The notes under the pieces: generated by a model
Seen by the model: the letters and a program-made list of their open reading frames with translations, nothing else
Databases searched by the model: none
Told to the model about the DNA's origin: nothing
Shown: one piece after another, positions 22,341 to 34,166 of the stretch
How the letters are laid out: each line of letters opens with the position of its first letter
How positions within the stretch are numbered: position 1 is the first letter of the stretch
Position numbers and translations under genes: made by a program
Assembly: GCA_018466975.1 (NCBI GenBank)
Contig: CM031555.1
Coordinates: forward strand, 2,108,001-2,172,000
Direction of reading: 5' to 3'
DNA: 64,000 nt
DNA from: Sparassis latifolia
Lineage: Eukaryota; Basidiomycota; Agaricomycetes; Polyporales; Sparassidaceae

Positions 22341-23740
22341 TGGCTGGTCAGCTTGTCCACCTGCAATAATAATGATAGTTAGTGATCTGTAAAGCATAAA
22401 TATATATGGAGAATATTGAATGTAAGTTGAAACAGTCTTTAAATACTTAATGAATAGGAGCTGACCTCAGGCTGATCATAAATCAGAGACAGCATGCTAG
22501 AAATTGTGCTCTAAAGAAATAATAGAAAGACTTTAATCATGATAACAGTGTGTAAACAATGCAAAGAGTGGCTTGTTAAACAGGACAAGAGCTGCCTGCA
22601 CTTCACTCTGGTGAACATGCATCAGGAAAAATGCAATTGTAGGTAGCACTGCCTCTTATTTTCCTAGTTATCCTAGGCTTGGACAGTCACAGGTAGTTTT
22701 CAGTAGCTGCTAGATAGTCCTTGGTAGCAGTGATGGGCTTCGCTGTAGTACTAGGTTATGTCGAAGAGGCTGTATCATTACAGATACAGTGATTATGATG
22801 TGTTCTTATATTGCATAGACAGTTAAATTATAAAAGAGTGTGATTGACCTTTTCTACTGATAGAGAAGTTCATTTGCATGCAACTTGAGGTGCAATCCCC
22901 TTTCAGTCTCACCATTAATCTTATGTATTTGAATCATGTAAGTAACAGAACAGGAGGAAATCTTTATGGTGTAGATATCAGTTTACATACTAGAACAAAC
23001 TTTTTTGATTAAAAACCTTGGCAGATGTTCAAGAATATATGATTTTTCTTCCCCACTCTGATATCAGATAACAGCTGCATACAATTTGCATCACTGGTAT
23101 AATTAACATCTGTTATTGATTTTTTTGATGTAAATATGCAATCTTAATGTACATCCCAATAAGTATAAGTAAATATAGTCTTGTCTGATTGTAACTCATT
23201 CATAGTGACAGTCACAAACATCATTCACTAAGCATAAACAACTATTTAACCCTCACTCACTCACTGTAAGACATTTATAGAACTATGCATTTGCACTTGC
23301 ATTTTCCCAATCCTCTGCTCCAACAGTCAGGTAGCAAGGGCGGGCATGACTTGTAAGGAGGACGGCAGGCGCGAGCACACAGGGAAGGCAGGTGCGAGTG
23401 CACCTGCACGGCGTTGTTGCAGTGCTGATGGCCGGCGCTATGACAATGCCGCTGTAAAAGGTTAGCATGGTTAAGAAGACATAAATGGGTTTTTTCTACT
23501 CACCTGGTCCATCTCGAATCATCCAGAATGAATGCACTGTCAAATGTTTGTGTTCAACGGTGCAGGGGAGTGTGAGGTGGAGGTGGTGGCGGATGGCAGC
23601 TCGCAGTGTGATGTGGCTGGGCGCCAGCCACGGGTATACCGCAGGTCATGCGGGTCACAAGATTGTGACCTGTACCTGTACCCATGCGAGTAAGGGTACC
23701 GGTACCCATGCAGGTTACCCATATCCCTGCTCTGCACTAG
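22341..23740. other. Mixed intergenic sequence
   Basis: No gene is recognisable. A GC-rich patch at about 23,330-23,450 and 23,560-23,720 stands out from the AT-rich surroundings and includes self-complementary words such as GGTACCGGTACC near 23,697. It is probably a scrap of a different repeat. Confidence 0.4.
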
Positions 23741-23952
23741 GCATTCCCAGATTACTCTCAGATTGCACCTAGGATACTACTAGAAAGCTTTCAGAATTCT
23801 CTTAGGTTGCTCTTATATTCTTTTAGATCATCCTCAAGGAACTCTTAAGTATAGATATTAGAAAAATAAATATATTACCATTACACTATCTAGATTAGCA
23901 GTAAGTACCAAGAAGCAGCTAAGTTTGAAAGATGATTGTTCAACTTGTCATC

Positions 23953-24034
23953 AGTCAGGATTGAACCCTCAATCTTGAAGGTAAGTCACATGATCAAATA
24001 ACACTGAATACTTTAGCCACAACACTATATATGC
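23953..24034 (-). repeat. tRNA-like A-box/B-box module
   Basis: Minus strand: ATATAGTGTTGTGGCTAAAG, then AAGATTGAGGGTTCAATCCTG. Part of the right arm of the 19,500-24,440 inverted repeat. Confidence 0.45.
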
Positions 24035-24440
24035 TTCAAAGCTTACACTCATATATAATATATATATGACATTTTGCTAAAGGGACTTGAGCAAATTCTG
24101 CCTATTATAAGAGGGTAGCTCAGTTAAACACAATGCAAAGCATGCTTATGATCACATCTTCAGTACATACTTTACAATTCAATCACATTATGATCTCATC
24201 TTTTACAAAAAGACACAAGTACAAAATAGCCTCGCTTATAAACTCAGAGGATCAAAAAGAATATAATAGCTAAATAGCACAAGCATAATATGTTATGATG
24301 CAAACTATTATATAAAGTAAAGAGTGAAATTCTATAATAGCCTTATAAATGTAACAGATTATTTCTCAGAACATCTTATAGATATTATAAATTCTATGAC
24401 TATCTCAAAGTGATTCAGAGTGCTTCTGAGATACTCTGAG

Positions 24441-24876
24441 AAAGTCAGAATTTCCTAGAATTGCCCAGACTACTTTCAGATACTCTAAGATGCTCTGAGA
24501 CACTCTCGAAAAGTATATAGAATCTAGAGCAATAGTGTTTTTCCAAATAAATAATCTGTGAGATGTGCAGAGCTCAGTAAGATGCTCTAAAAAAGACCGA
24601 TTTTTGAGGGTAACTCAGGCTATGCTAAAGTACTCTGAGATACTCTGAGCTGCTCTGAGCTACTTTAGGAAAGTTCATACTTCCTAAAGTAACCCAGAGC
24701 AAAAGTGTTTTTCCTGATGGCCAGTGATATTAGAGACACCAGTGTATAGCAAGTGCAGCCATTATGCAATTGCTAAAAGGAGCTGTTGCATAGCCAGCTG
24801 CTGCTTGTGACTACTGAAAAGCAGAGGTGTGCGATAGACAAGGATCATATGATCTTGGTGCCACAGGCCCACACCT
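24441..24876. other. Repeat-derived sequence without a gene
   Basis: Contains many variants of the words CTCTGAGATACTCTGAG and two near-copies of the tip GTGTTTTTCC (about 24,530 and 24,705), resembling the ends of the palindrome at 19,790-20,682. Probably fragments of the same family. Confidence 0.4.
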
Positions 24877-24977
24877 TTCAGTCATGTTACCTGAACTGAA
24901 CTCCCATTTACTCTAACATTGTCATGAACTGGACTGCCAGCGAACATCGGCCCATCGGTTTGTGTAGAAAGCTGTCA

Positions 24978-25440
24978 GCGATGGGCCCATGGTGATGAAG
25001 GGAAGGCTGGAGTGATGGGCCCACCGTCATGGGGGTAGTTCTGAGCAATGGGCCCACCGCCATAGGAGTACTTCTGAGCAGTGGGCCCCTCGCCATAATG
25101 CTATTATTTAGTGATGGGCCCACCACCATAGAGGTACTTCTGAGCAGTGGGCCCACCACCATAGAGGTACTTCTGAGCAGTGGGCCCACCACCACAGGTG
25201 ATGTTCTGAGCAGTGGGCCCACCACCATAGAGGTACTTCTGAGCAGTGGGCCCACCACCACAGGTGATGTTCTGAGCAGTGGGCCCACCACCATAGGGGT
25301 ACTTCTGAGCAGTGGGCCCACTGTCATAGATGTTATTCTGAGCAGTGGGCCCACCGCCATAGGTGATGTTCTGAGCAGTGGGCCCACTGCCATAGGGGTA
25401 CTTCTGAGCAGTGGGCCCACCGCCAAGAGTGTAAGATGAA
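24978..25440. repeat. 33-bp minisatellite, left arm, about 14 units
   Basis: Units follow the form TGAGCAGTGGGCCCACCACC followed by ATAGAGGTACTTC, spaced 32-34 bp apart. Because the unit is a multiple of three and stop-poor, both strands appear open (11-residue periodic peptides), but this is a by-product of the repeat. Confidence 0.9.
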
Positions 25441-26330
25441 GGATGGGCCCACTGCCAAAGGTCAAAGGGTTGGCCATCGCCAGAGCATGTTACTGCCAGC
25501 AATGGGTCCATCATCAAAGTACTCTCAGTCAGGGCCTTACTGCAAGCACCCATGGCATAGGTCATCACCAGAACATGTTTCCGCCAGCAATCAGCCCACT
25601 GCCAAAGGCCAGAGAGTTGGCCATCGCCAGGGCATGTTTCTCCCAGCAATGGGCCCACCATCAGAGTAGTCAAAGGTCAGAGGGTTGGCCATCACCAAAG
25701 CATGTTGTCGCCATTAATAGGCCCACCACTAGAGTATAATCAAGGAGCAGTGGGCCCATCACCACGAGTGTAAGATGAAGAATGGGCCCACTGCCAAAGG
25801 TCAGAGTGTTGGCCATCATCACAGCATGTTTCTCTGAGTAATGGGCCCACTGCCAAAGTATGATCAATGAGCAGTGGGCCCATCACCATGAGTGTAAGAT
25901 GAAGAATGGGCTCACCACCAAAGGTCAGAGGGTTGGCCATCACCAGAGCATGTTATCGCCACCAATAGGCCCATTGCCAGAGTACAATAGCTGAGCAGTG
26001 GGCCCATCTCCAAGAGTATCAGATGAAAGATGGGCCTACTGCCACAGGCCAGAGGGTAGGCAATCATCGGGACATGTTTCTCCTAGCAATGGGCTCACTG
26101 CCAATGTATAAGAAATGAGCAGTGGGCCCACTGCCATAGGTGTTGTTCTGAGCAGTGGGCCCATCATCATGATGCTATTATTTACTGATGGGCTCACCAC
26201 CATAGGGGTACCTCTGAGCAGTGGGCTCACCGACATGGTGTTATTAGTCAGTGATTGATTGACCATCATAATACTGGCAGTGCCTGGACTCAGCAAGACA
26301 CCTAATCGCTAACCTGACACTACATCTCTG
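25441..26330. repeat. Degenerate longer-period repeats, left arm
   Basis: Recurring phrases such as GGTTGGCCATCACCAGAGCA, AGCAATGGGCCCA and GAGTGTAAGATGAAG recur about every 60-190 bp, showing a higher-order repeat built on the same GGGCCCA core. The zone has no counterpart of equal length in the right arm, so the arms have evolved unequally. Confidence 0.7.
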
Positions 26331-27960
26331 GTGGAGTTTTTACAACATGGAGTCCTGCCTGAAACTTATCGTAGCTGTCGTATAGAGTGCAGTGCCACCA
26401 TTTTATGAGTTTCTGATATATGGTGAACCATGGCTTTACATTCTGGTGATGGCGAGACTCAATTTGCCAAAAAGTCGCCAACCTAGCTCTCCTTCTTTAG
26501 CAAAGTTTGTTAAACTTGGAGGACTGTCTGAAACTTGTAGAAGAGGATTTATAAAGGGCAGTGCTGCCATTTTAGACTTCCTGGGTATATGGAGAGCCAT
26601 GGCTTTACATTCTTGTGATGGCGAGGGTCAACCAGTAAAAAACTCAGCAACCTGGCTCTCCTTTGGCGAAGTTTGTCAAACTTGAAGGTCTGTCTGAAAC
26701 TTGGAGAAGAGAATTTATAAATACCATTTTATGAGTTCCTGATATATGGCGAGCCACGGTTTCACATTCTGGTGATGGTGAGACTCAACTAGTAAAAAAG
26801 TCGCCAACTTGGCTCTCCTTCTTTGGCGAAGTTTGTTAAACTTAGAGCACTAACTTGCAGAAGAAGATTTATAAAGTGCAGTGCTGTCATTCTATGAGTT
26901 CCTAGTATATGGTGAGCCATGGCTTTACATTCTGGTGATGGTGAGACTCAATTTGCCAAAAAGTCGCTAACCTAGCTCTCCTTCTCTGGCGAAGTTTATT
27001 AAACTTGGAGGACTGTCTGAAACTTGTAGAAGAGGATTTATAAAGGGCAGTGCTGCCATTTTAGACTTCCTGGGTATATGGAGAGCCATGACTTTACATT
27101 CTGATGATGGCGAGACTCAAGCTGCCAAAAAGTCGCCAACCTGGCTGTCCTTCTCTGGCAAAGTTTGTTAAACTTGGAGGATTGTCTGAAACTTGTAGAA
27201 GAGGACTTATAAAGTGCAGTGCTGCCATTCTATGAGTTTCTAGTATATGGCAAGCCATGGCTTTACATTCTGGTGATGGTGAGACTCAATTTGCCAAAAA
27301 GTCGCTGACCTGGCTCTCCTTCTCTGGCGAAGTTTATTAAACTTGGAGGACTGTCTGAAACTTGTAGAAGAGGATTTATAAAGGGCAGTGCTGCCATTTT
27401 AGACTTCCTGGGTATATGGAGAGCCATGGCTTTGCATTCTGGTGATGGTGAGACTCAACTAGTAAAAAACTCGCCAACCTGGCTCTCCTTCTCTAGTGCA
27501 GTTTGTTAAACTTGGAGGACTGTCTGAAACTTGTAGCAGAGAATTTATAAAGTTAAATTCCATCATTTTATGAGTTCGTAGTATATGGCGAGCCATGGCT
27601 TTACATCCTGGTAATGGTGTGACTCAACTAGTAAAAAACTCGCCAACCTAGCTCTCCTTCTTTGGTGAAGTTTGTTAAACTTGAAGGACTGTCTGATACT
27701 TGTAGTAGGGGATTTATAAAGTGAAGTGCCACCATTCTATAAGTTCCTGGTATATGGTGAGCCATGGCCCCACATTCTGGTGAAGGTGAGACTCAACCAG
27801 TAAAAAACTCAGCAATTTGGCTCTCCTTCTCTGACAAAGTTCACAAAACTTGGAGCGCTATCTGGAATTCATAGTAGTTGGTATATAAAGTAAAGCACCA
27901 CCATTTCATGAGTTTCTGATAGACGTTGAGCCACGGCTTCACATCCTGATGATGGCTAGA
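26331..27960. repeat. Tandem repeats of about 160-170 bp, left arm
   Basis: About ten units, each with CCATGGCTTTACATTCTGG, GAGACTCAA, AGTCGCCAACCTGGCTCTCC, AAACTTGGAGGACTGTCTGA and TTATAAAG in that order. Units appear at for example 26,431, 26,600 and 26,758. They are inverted relative to 30,770-31,990. Confidence 0.85.
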
Positions 27961-29927
27961 CTTAATCTGGTGATTCTCCACTAATCTGGCGGTCCTTCTC
28001 TGGTAAAGTTAATTCAACTTGAAGCACTGTCTGAAATTGATAACAGCTGTTATATAAAGTGAAGGGCCACCATGTTATGAGTTCCTGATTGATGGCCAGC
28101 CATGGTTTCACACATAAAAATGCTAAACGACTAGCTGCTTCTGTAATGAAGTCTGTATGCAATGGAGTATTATCTGAAACTTATGGCCAAAGTTATATAC
28201 TGTGGAGTATGAACTGCAACTTGTAGTAGCAATATCATATTGTGACTTAACAGCTATTAATTCTCAATAACAATTAAGTGTAATTCTTTGGAGAGAGCTA
28301 CACTTAAGTTTATGAAGTGTGTTTTGCTTTTCATATAACTAAATGCCAGACATTTGTTAGAAAATGACAGATGTATCTTTTTCAAGACAACATGTAGTCA
28401 ACTGTAATGTTAAGTGATTGGCAAGCTTTACTGCTCAAAAAACAGCAAAGTTCACTTCCAAAGAGTTAGCAATATTTCACTCCGAGCTCTATGGACTTCT
28501 TATAAGTGTGTCAAGAATCTATCTAGCTCTGATATAAGGTCTATGTAATCACCATCCTTTAATGTAGATAGAAAAATGTATTGAAGAAGAATCTCAAATA
28601 TATAGAAGAAAACACATATAGGAGCCATTATGTTTATGTAGATGTGTGTGCACTCGAAGACTAAAAAGGAAAGTGTGATTCCTTGACCAGTTCAGCAAGT
28701 CACGTAAAGTTCATTAAAGGTAGACAATATTGAATTCTTCACATAACACTAAGTGATTACAATCAAAACTAACCACAACATCATATTTTGCATATAAAGT
28801 GTTGTACTTTATTACACATAGTATCATACAGAGAAATGGTAAGTTGTATGCTGAACTTCTCAAAGTGTTCACAGATCATTAGAATGGCTGTGTGTATCTT
28901 GCTAAACTTCAAGAAGTAATGCAAGGCTTCTAATTTAGAGCATACAACTGCTGTTGTAAGATTTAGTCACTCTTCCATATTATACATATATAAGATTATC
29001 ACAGCCGGTTAGCATGCTAACTTGTGAGTGTATTTAGGATGATTAGATGTGGCTTAAAACCAACTACGAAGTCATACAGCACCAGCATTGAACAGTAATG
29101 CAACTGCTGCTCTAAGTTTTGAAAGGCTTAGATACTTCATTTTATAATAAATAGCAGATTGTCAGCATTGAATCTCAGTGTATCCACACTTTGCCAAAAT
29201 GTACAAACACAGCCTGACATCAGCCAGAAGTCCATATAAAAGGACATCACAGTATATAGCTACTGCTACAACTTATAGTTAGTACTTTATATCATATGAA
29301 ATTCATCAGTATATGTGAAAAAAGAAGTATCAGATTGCCAGTTACATTTTCTCTGTGACTCACCATCTATAAGGAACTCACGAAATGCTGGCACCACTTG
29401 ATATAACATTTACTTCAATTTTTAAACAGTGCTTTAAGTTAGACAACCTTTATCAGAGAACAAGTGCCAGATTGGTCATTCTTTTCCTGGTTAAGTCTAA
29501 ATATTATCAGGATATGAAGCTATAGCTCACCATTGATCAGGAACTCAAAAAGTGATGGCACTTCACATTATGAAATGTCTACTATAAATTCCAGACAGTG
29601 CTTCAAGTTTGACTAATTTGATCAGAGAAGAAGAGCCAGGTTAGCGATATGTTTATCGATTGAGTCTAGCCATTATCAGAATATTAAGCCATAGCTCCCA
29701 TCTACAAGAAACTCAAACAATGACGGTGCTTCACTTAATACCGCAGCTACTATCAATCCCAGACAGTCCTCCAAGTTTGACAAACTTTACTACAGAAGGA
29801 GAGTCAGACATCATTGTCATTTATGGAAGATAATATATACTGTTAATTAATAGACCTTTAAGATCAGCAGACTTCTTACTTAGCAGACCACTTCCAGGAT
29901 TATCTTATGGGCAAGCTTTTAAACTGG
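27961..29927. other. Centre of the FB-like element, no gene
   Basis: AT-rich sequence. Diverged traces of the about-160-bp unit continue at both margins (for example TGAGTTCCTGATTGATGG near 28,080, and inverted forms at 29,340-29,830). No reading frame over about 70 codons is credible. Confidence 0.5.
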
Positions 29928-30002
29928 AGGATCATCTCAAGATAATCTTTAAGATAATCCTAAGGATTATCTGAGTCTAAAAGATATTTTTTTGAGTTGT
30001 CA

Positions 30003-30091
30003 CCAGCCAGGATTAAACCCTCAACCTTGAGGGATGGTCACAGGATCATGTGACACCAGACACTTTAGCCACTACACCATATGTCCTTGCA
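30003..30091 (-). repeat. tRNA-like A-box/B-box module
   Basis: Minus strand: CATATGGTGTAGTGGCTAAAG, then AAGGTTGAGGGTTTAATCCTGG. Inverted partner of the module at 30,512. Confidence 0.5.
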
Positions 30092-30511
30092 AGTTTACAC
30101 TCATATATGATATATATAAGAGATTTTGTTAAAGAGACTTAGGCAAATTCTGTCTACATGGGCATAACTAAGTGGAACACAAGGCAAAGCTTTGTTTATA
30201 ATAACATCTTTAGTACATACTTTATGATACAATCACATTGTTTTCTCATCTTTAACAAAAACACTGTAATTATCAATTTCAAGTTCAAAGAATGAATCTT
30301 TAATAGTATCCATAAGGTGAACAGTAGTTTAGAACATATGCAAAATTAATATGTAGGTATTGTAATACAAACAAGAGTATAGACTGTATGAAATGCCACA
30401 ATGACATTCTTTGTCTTGAGTTTTACTTAGTTATGCTCATGTAGAAAGAATTTGCCCAAGTCCCTTTAACAAAATCTCTTATATATATCACATATGAGTG
30501 TAAGCTTGTAA

Positions 30512-30592
30512 GCACATATGGTGTAGTGGCTAAAGTGTCTGGTGTCACATGATCATGTGATCATCTCTTAAGGTTGAGGGTTCAATCCTGGG
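30512..30592 (+). repeat. tRNA-like A-box/B-box module, best preserved
   Basis: CATATGGTGTAGTGGCTAAAG followed by AAGGTTGAGGGTTCAATCCTGG. The B-box (GGTTCAATCC) is essentially ideal and the A-box (TGGTGTAGTGG) fits the consensus, so this copy could still bind TFIIIC. Confidence 0.55.
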
Positions 30593-30769
30593 TGATGATA
30601 ACTTAAAAAATATCTTTTAGACTCAGATAATCCTTTGGATCCTTAGGATTATCTCAAAGATTATCCTTTGCTAACTTAGGAGCCTGCTTATCCTTTGCTA
30701 ACTTAGGAGCCTGCTTATCCTCTCATGCTGTTAACTAGCACAATTTATTATCACCCATAACTGACATCA

Positions 30770-31990
30770 CTGAGTCAGATTGCTGAGTTTTTTACTGGTT
30801 GAGTCTCATCTTCACCAGAATGTGAGGCCATGACTCACCATATACCAGGAACTCATAGAATGATGGCACTTCACTTTATAAATCCCCTACTACAAGTATC
30901 AGACAGTCCTTCAAGTTTAACAAACTTCACCAAAGAAGGAGAGCTAGGTTGGCGAGTTTTTTACTAGTTGAGTCACACCATTACCAGGATGTAAAGCCAT
31001 GGCTCGCCATATACTACGAACTCATAAAATGATGGAATTTAACTTTATAAATTCTCTGCTACAAGTTTCAGACAGTCCTCCAAGTTTAACAAACTGCACC
31101 AGAGAAGGAGAGCCAGGTTGGCGAGTTTTTTACTAGTTGAGTCTCACCATCACCAGAATGCAAAGCCATGGCTCTCCATATACCCAGGAAGTCTAAAATG
31201 GCAGCACTGCCCTTTATAAATCCTCTTCTACAAGTTTCAGACAGTCCTCCAAGTTTAATAAACTTCGCCAGAGAAGGAGAGCCAGGTCAGCGACTTTTTG
31301 GCAAATTGAGTCTCACCATCACCAGAATGTAAAGCCATGGCTCGTCATATACTAGAAACTCATAAAATGGTGGCATTGCACTTTATAAGTCCTCTTCTAC
31401 AAATTTCAGACAGTTCTCCAAGTTTAATAAACTTTGCCAGAGAAGGACAGCCAGATTGGCGACTTTTTGGCAAATTGAGTCTCGCCATCACCAGGATGTA
31501 AAGCCATGATTGGCGACTTTTTGGCAAATTGAGTCTCGCCATCACCAGGATGTAAAGCCATGGCTCGCCATATACTAGGAACTCATAAAATGATGGAATT
31601 TAACTTTATAAGTCCTCTTCCACAAGTTTCAGACAGTCCTCCAAGTTTAACAAACTTCACCAAAGAAGGAGAGCCAGGTTGGCGAGTTTTTTACTAGTTG
31701 AGTCACACCATCACCAGGATGTAAAGCCATGGCTCGCCATATGCTAGAAACTCATAAAATGATGGAATTTAACTTTATAAATCCTCTGCTACAAGTTTCA
31801 AACAGTCCTCCAAGTTTAACACACTTCATCAGAGAAGGACAGCCAGGTTGGCGACTTCTTGGCAGCTTGAGTCTCACCATCACCAGAATGTAAAGCCATG
31901 GTTCACCATATATCAGAAACTCATAAAATGGTGGCACTGCACTCTATACGATAGTTACGATAAGTTTCAGGCAGGACTCCATATTGTAAA
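30770..31990. repeat. Tandem repeats of about 160-170 bp, right arm (inverted)
   Basis: About seven units, inverted relative to 26,331-27,960. Each carries TCAGACAGTCCTCCAAGTTT, GGAGAGCCAGGTTGGCGA, TTGAGTCTC and AAAGCCATGGCTC. One partial unit is duplicated back to back at 31,460-31,560. Confidence 0.85.
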
Positions 31991-32059
31991 AACTCCACCA
32001 GAGATGTAGTGTCAGGTTAGCAATTAGGTGTCTTGCTGAGTCCAGGCACTGTCAGCATT

Positions 32060-32900
32060 ATAATGGTGAATCAATCACTGACTAATAACACCATGTCAGT
32101 GAGCCCACTGCTCAGAGGTACCCCTATGGTGGTGAGCTCATCACTAAATAATAGCATTATGGTGATGGGCCCTACTGCTCAGAAGTACCCCTATGGCGGT
32201 GGGCCCACTGCTCAGAATAACACCCATCACTCAGAACACTACCTATGGCGGTGGGCCGATGGCTGTATAGTAGTCCCGAGGTGGTCGGCTGATGGCTCAG
32301 AACTTACCCCCTGGCAGTCGGCCGATCGCTCAGTACTACCACGGTGGCGGTGGGCCGATGGCTGTATAATAGCACCATGGTGGTGGGCCGATCACTCAGA
32401 AATATACCTATGATGGTGGGCCCATCACTCAGAACACTACCTATGGCAGTCGGCCGATGGCTGTATAATAGCCTCAGTGGTGGTGGGCTGATCGCTCAGA
32501 AATATACCTATGACGGTGGGCCCATTGCTCAGAACACTACCTATGGCGGTCAGCCGATGGCTGTATAATAGCCCCAGTGGCAGTGGGCCCATCGCTCAGA
32601 AATGTACCTATGGTGGTGGGCCCATCGCTCAGAACACTACCTACAGTGGTGGGCCGATGGCTGTATAATAGCCCTAGTGGCGATCAGCCGATCGCTCAAA
32701 AATACACCTATGGCAGTGGGCCAATCGCTCAGAACTATCACCGTGATGGTGGGCCCATGCCTATATAATAGTAGCACCATGGCGGTGGGCCGATCACTCA
32801 GAAATACTCCTATGGCGGTGGGCCAATCGCTCCAGCATTCCCTTTCTCGCCATGAGCTGATCGCTTACAACTCCTTACACAGACCGATGGGCCGATGTCC
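32060..32900. repeat. 33-bp-type minisatellite, right arm (inverted)
   Basis: Units contain GGTGGGCCCACTGCTCAGAA or the variant GGTGGGCCGATGGCTGTATAA, alternating in a higher-order pattern. It is the inverted counterpart of the left arm but has diverged, with GGGCCGAT replacing GGGCCCAC in many units. Confidence 0.85.
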
Positions 32901-32964
32901 GCTGGCTGTCCAGTTCATGACAATGTCAGGGTAAATGGGAGTCCAGTTCACAAACATGACTGAA

Positions 32965-34160
32965 TGGGCTGACAGACCAGGAAAAAATGCCTCTTTTCCA
33001 TTTGTTTGGGGTCAGCAGTGAGACTTGTTGTGACCTGTGACACATGTCCAAAATCCGGCAGGCCATTGGCCTTGTGACCTGTGACCTGCCGGGTTGGTCA
33101 AAAATGTACAGTAGCTCCTTGTCCACCTTATTTTCCTCTCATTCCTATCTGTTGGAAAGTAGCGCCCATAAATTCTGATAGCTCCAGAATTTTGGGAGCA
33201 CTCAGGCAGACAAGCCGAGGGCATGATTACAAAGAAAGATAAGAAAGGAAATTTGATTATATAAAGTGGAGTGTCTAGAACTGTATATATACAGAAATCT
33301 ATTTTAGGACACATAATCACGCGCCCTGACACATCTTGACCCGCCATCACTACACGGCCAAAGCTTCAATTAGATTGGACTTAACTGTTCCAACCCCAGA
33401 CTATATTTGATGGTGTGGTTAAGCAAGGTTTCACTTGAAGAAAGCCTGAGTGTGAAAGGCCGAAAATGAGTCTAGTGCAATTCGGCAATGAGCCGGGGTT
33501 GAAGCTGGGATAGACTTAACTTGGGGCCCATCGCTCTCCAGGCATGTGACACACGTCTGACGGCATTGAGTGTGACGCATCTAAGTCCTTTGAGGCTACG
33601 ATACTCTGCATCTCCCTCTTCAAGATCGCAGCCTTTGCCACCTTTGCTGCTGAAAAGCTATCATTTGATGTCAGATCCTGACCCGGCCTGTATGTCTTTT
33701 TGTTGAGATTTACATTTGCTCTCTCATGACGTGAGCACCAGACTGGGAACCTGGAGGCTGCAATTCTGCTGGTCAACCTGTATGGCACTGTAAGTTATGT
33801 AAGGATGGTCGGTTTTGCCTCCGGTGGCACATCCCGGAACATGAGAAAGCACTTAGCAGCTGCTGGACCCTCGAGCATGCCAATGGCCATGCAACCCAGT
33901 GAGGTGTGGATAGATCTCTGACTGGGTACCACAAATATCATCTACATTAAATCAAGTACAGGTAAAGCATACTCTACCAAAGCTCGAGATAGGTGTACTA
34001 TACTGTACAGCAATTTTAAAGTGTCTGGCTCTGAAGTGCATGTTGTTGACATTGTTATAGTCAGACATCAGTCGGATGCGTCTGATGGGCACGTAAGTGA
34101 TGATGGTAAACGAGAAGTATACAATCAACGACAACATACTGCACTAAATGTTTCTGGTAA
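32965..34160. other. Transition sequence without a supported gene
   Basis: Immediately right of the FB-like element. Contains a local repeat of GTGACCTGTGAC (about 33,030 and 33,077) and a minus-strand frame of 90 codons at 33,516-33,788 that matches nothing I know. Nothing else to report. Confidence 0.4.
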
Positions 34161-34166
34161 ACTAGT

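Larger units (their letters stand above)
19500..24440. repeat. Large inverted-repeat pair, arms at 19,500-19,790/20,155-20,380 and 23,950-24,440
   Basis: Sequence 19,500-19,790 is the inverted complement of about 24,150-24,440 (shared features include CATTTATAAGGCTATTATAGAATTTC and its complement). The left arm is interrupted at 19,790 by palindromic sequence and resumes at about 20,155, which again matches the inverted right arm around 23,950-24,150. The two arms enclose about 3.5 kb of relic sequence. This looks like another fold-back element enlarged by insertions; limits are approximate. Confidence 0.6.
29928..30760. mobile_element. Small fold-back pair nested in the centre
   Basis: The segment at about 29,928-30,290 is inverted relative to about 30,400-30,700. 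Both arms carry GATAATCCTAAGGATTATC-type words, a tRNA-like module and a TATATATGAGTGTAAGCTTG segment. The family is that of the 11,011-19,213 outer element; the right end has TTATCACCCATAACTGACATCAC. A duplicated TTATCCTTTGCTAACTTAGG occurs near 30,663 and 30,693. Confidence 0.65.
24877..32964. mobile_element. Giant FB-like element with tandem-repeat inverted arms
   Basis: The outer tips are inverted copies: TTCAGTCATGTT at 24,877 and its complement ending at 32,964, and similarity continues inward through CATTGTCATGAACTGGAC. Each arm is modular in mirror order: a short unique tip, an array of 33-bp repeats, then an array of roughly 160-bp repeats. The left arm is about 3.1 kb and the right about 2.2 kb. 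The centre (about 27,960-30,770) has no credible gene and holds a smaller fold-back pair. This architecture matches that described for Drosophila Foldback (FB) elements, whose inverted arms are also built of tandem repeats. Relationship by descent is not shown. No target-site duplication was evident, and no transposase is visible. Confidence 0.8.

Noticed and set aside
24978..25440. CRISPR-like regular repeats
   Set aside because: The 33-bp units are contiguous with no unique spacers, and the sequence is a eukaryotic nuclear one.
24908..25477. Apparent periodic proteins on both strands over the minisatellite
   Set aside because: The 33-bp unit is divisible by three and lacks stops, so several frames stay open automatically; no start context, no flanking exons.
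30512..30592. A genuine tRNA gene
   Set aside because: A- and B-box words are present but the acceptor and anticodon stems cannot be formed, and the same module repeats inside mobile-element arms.
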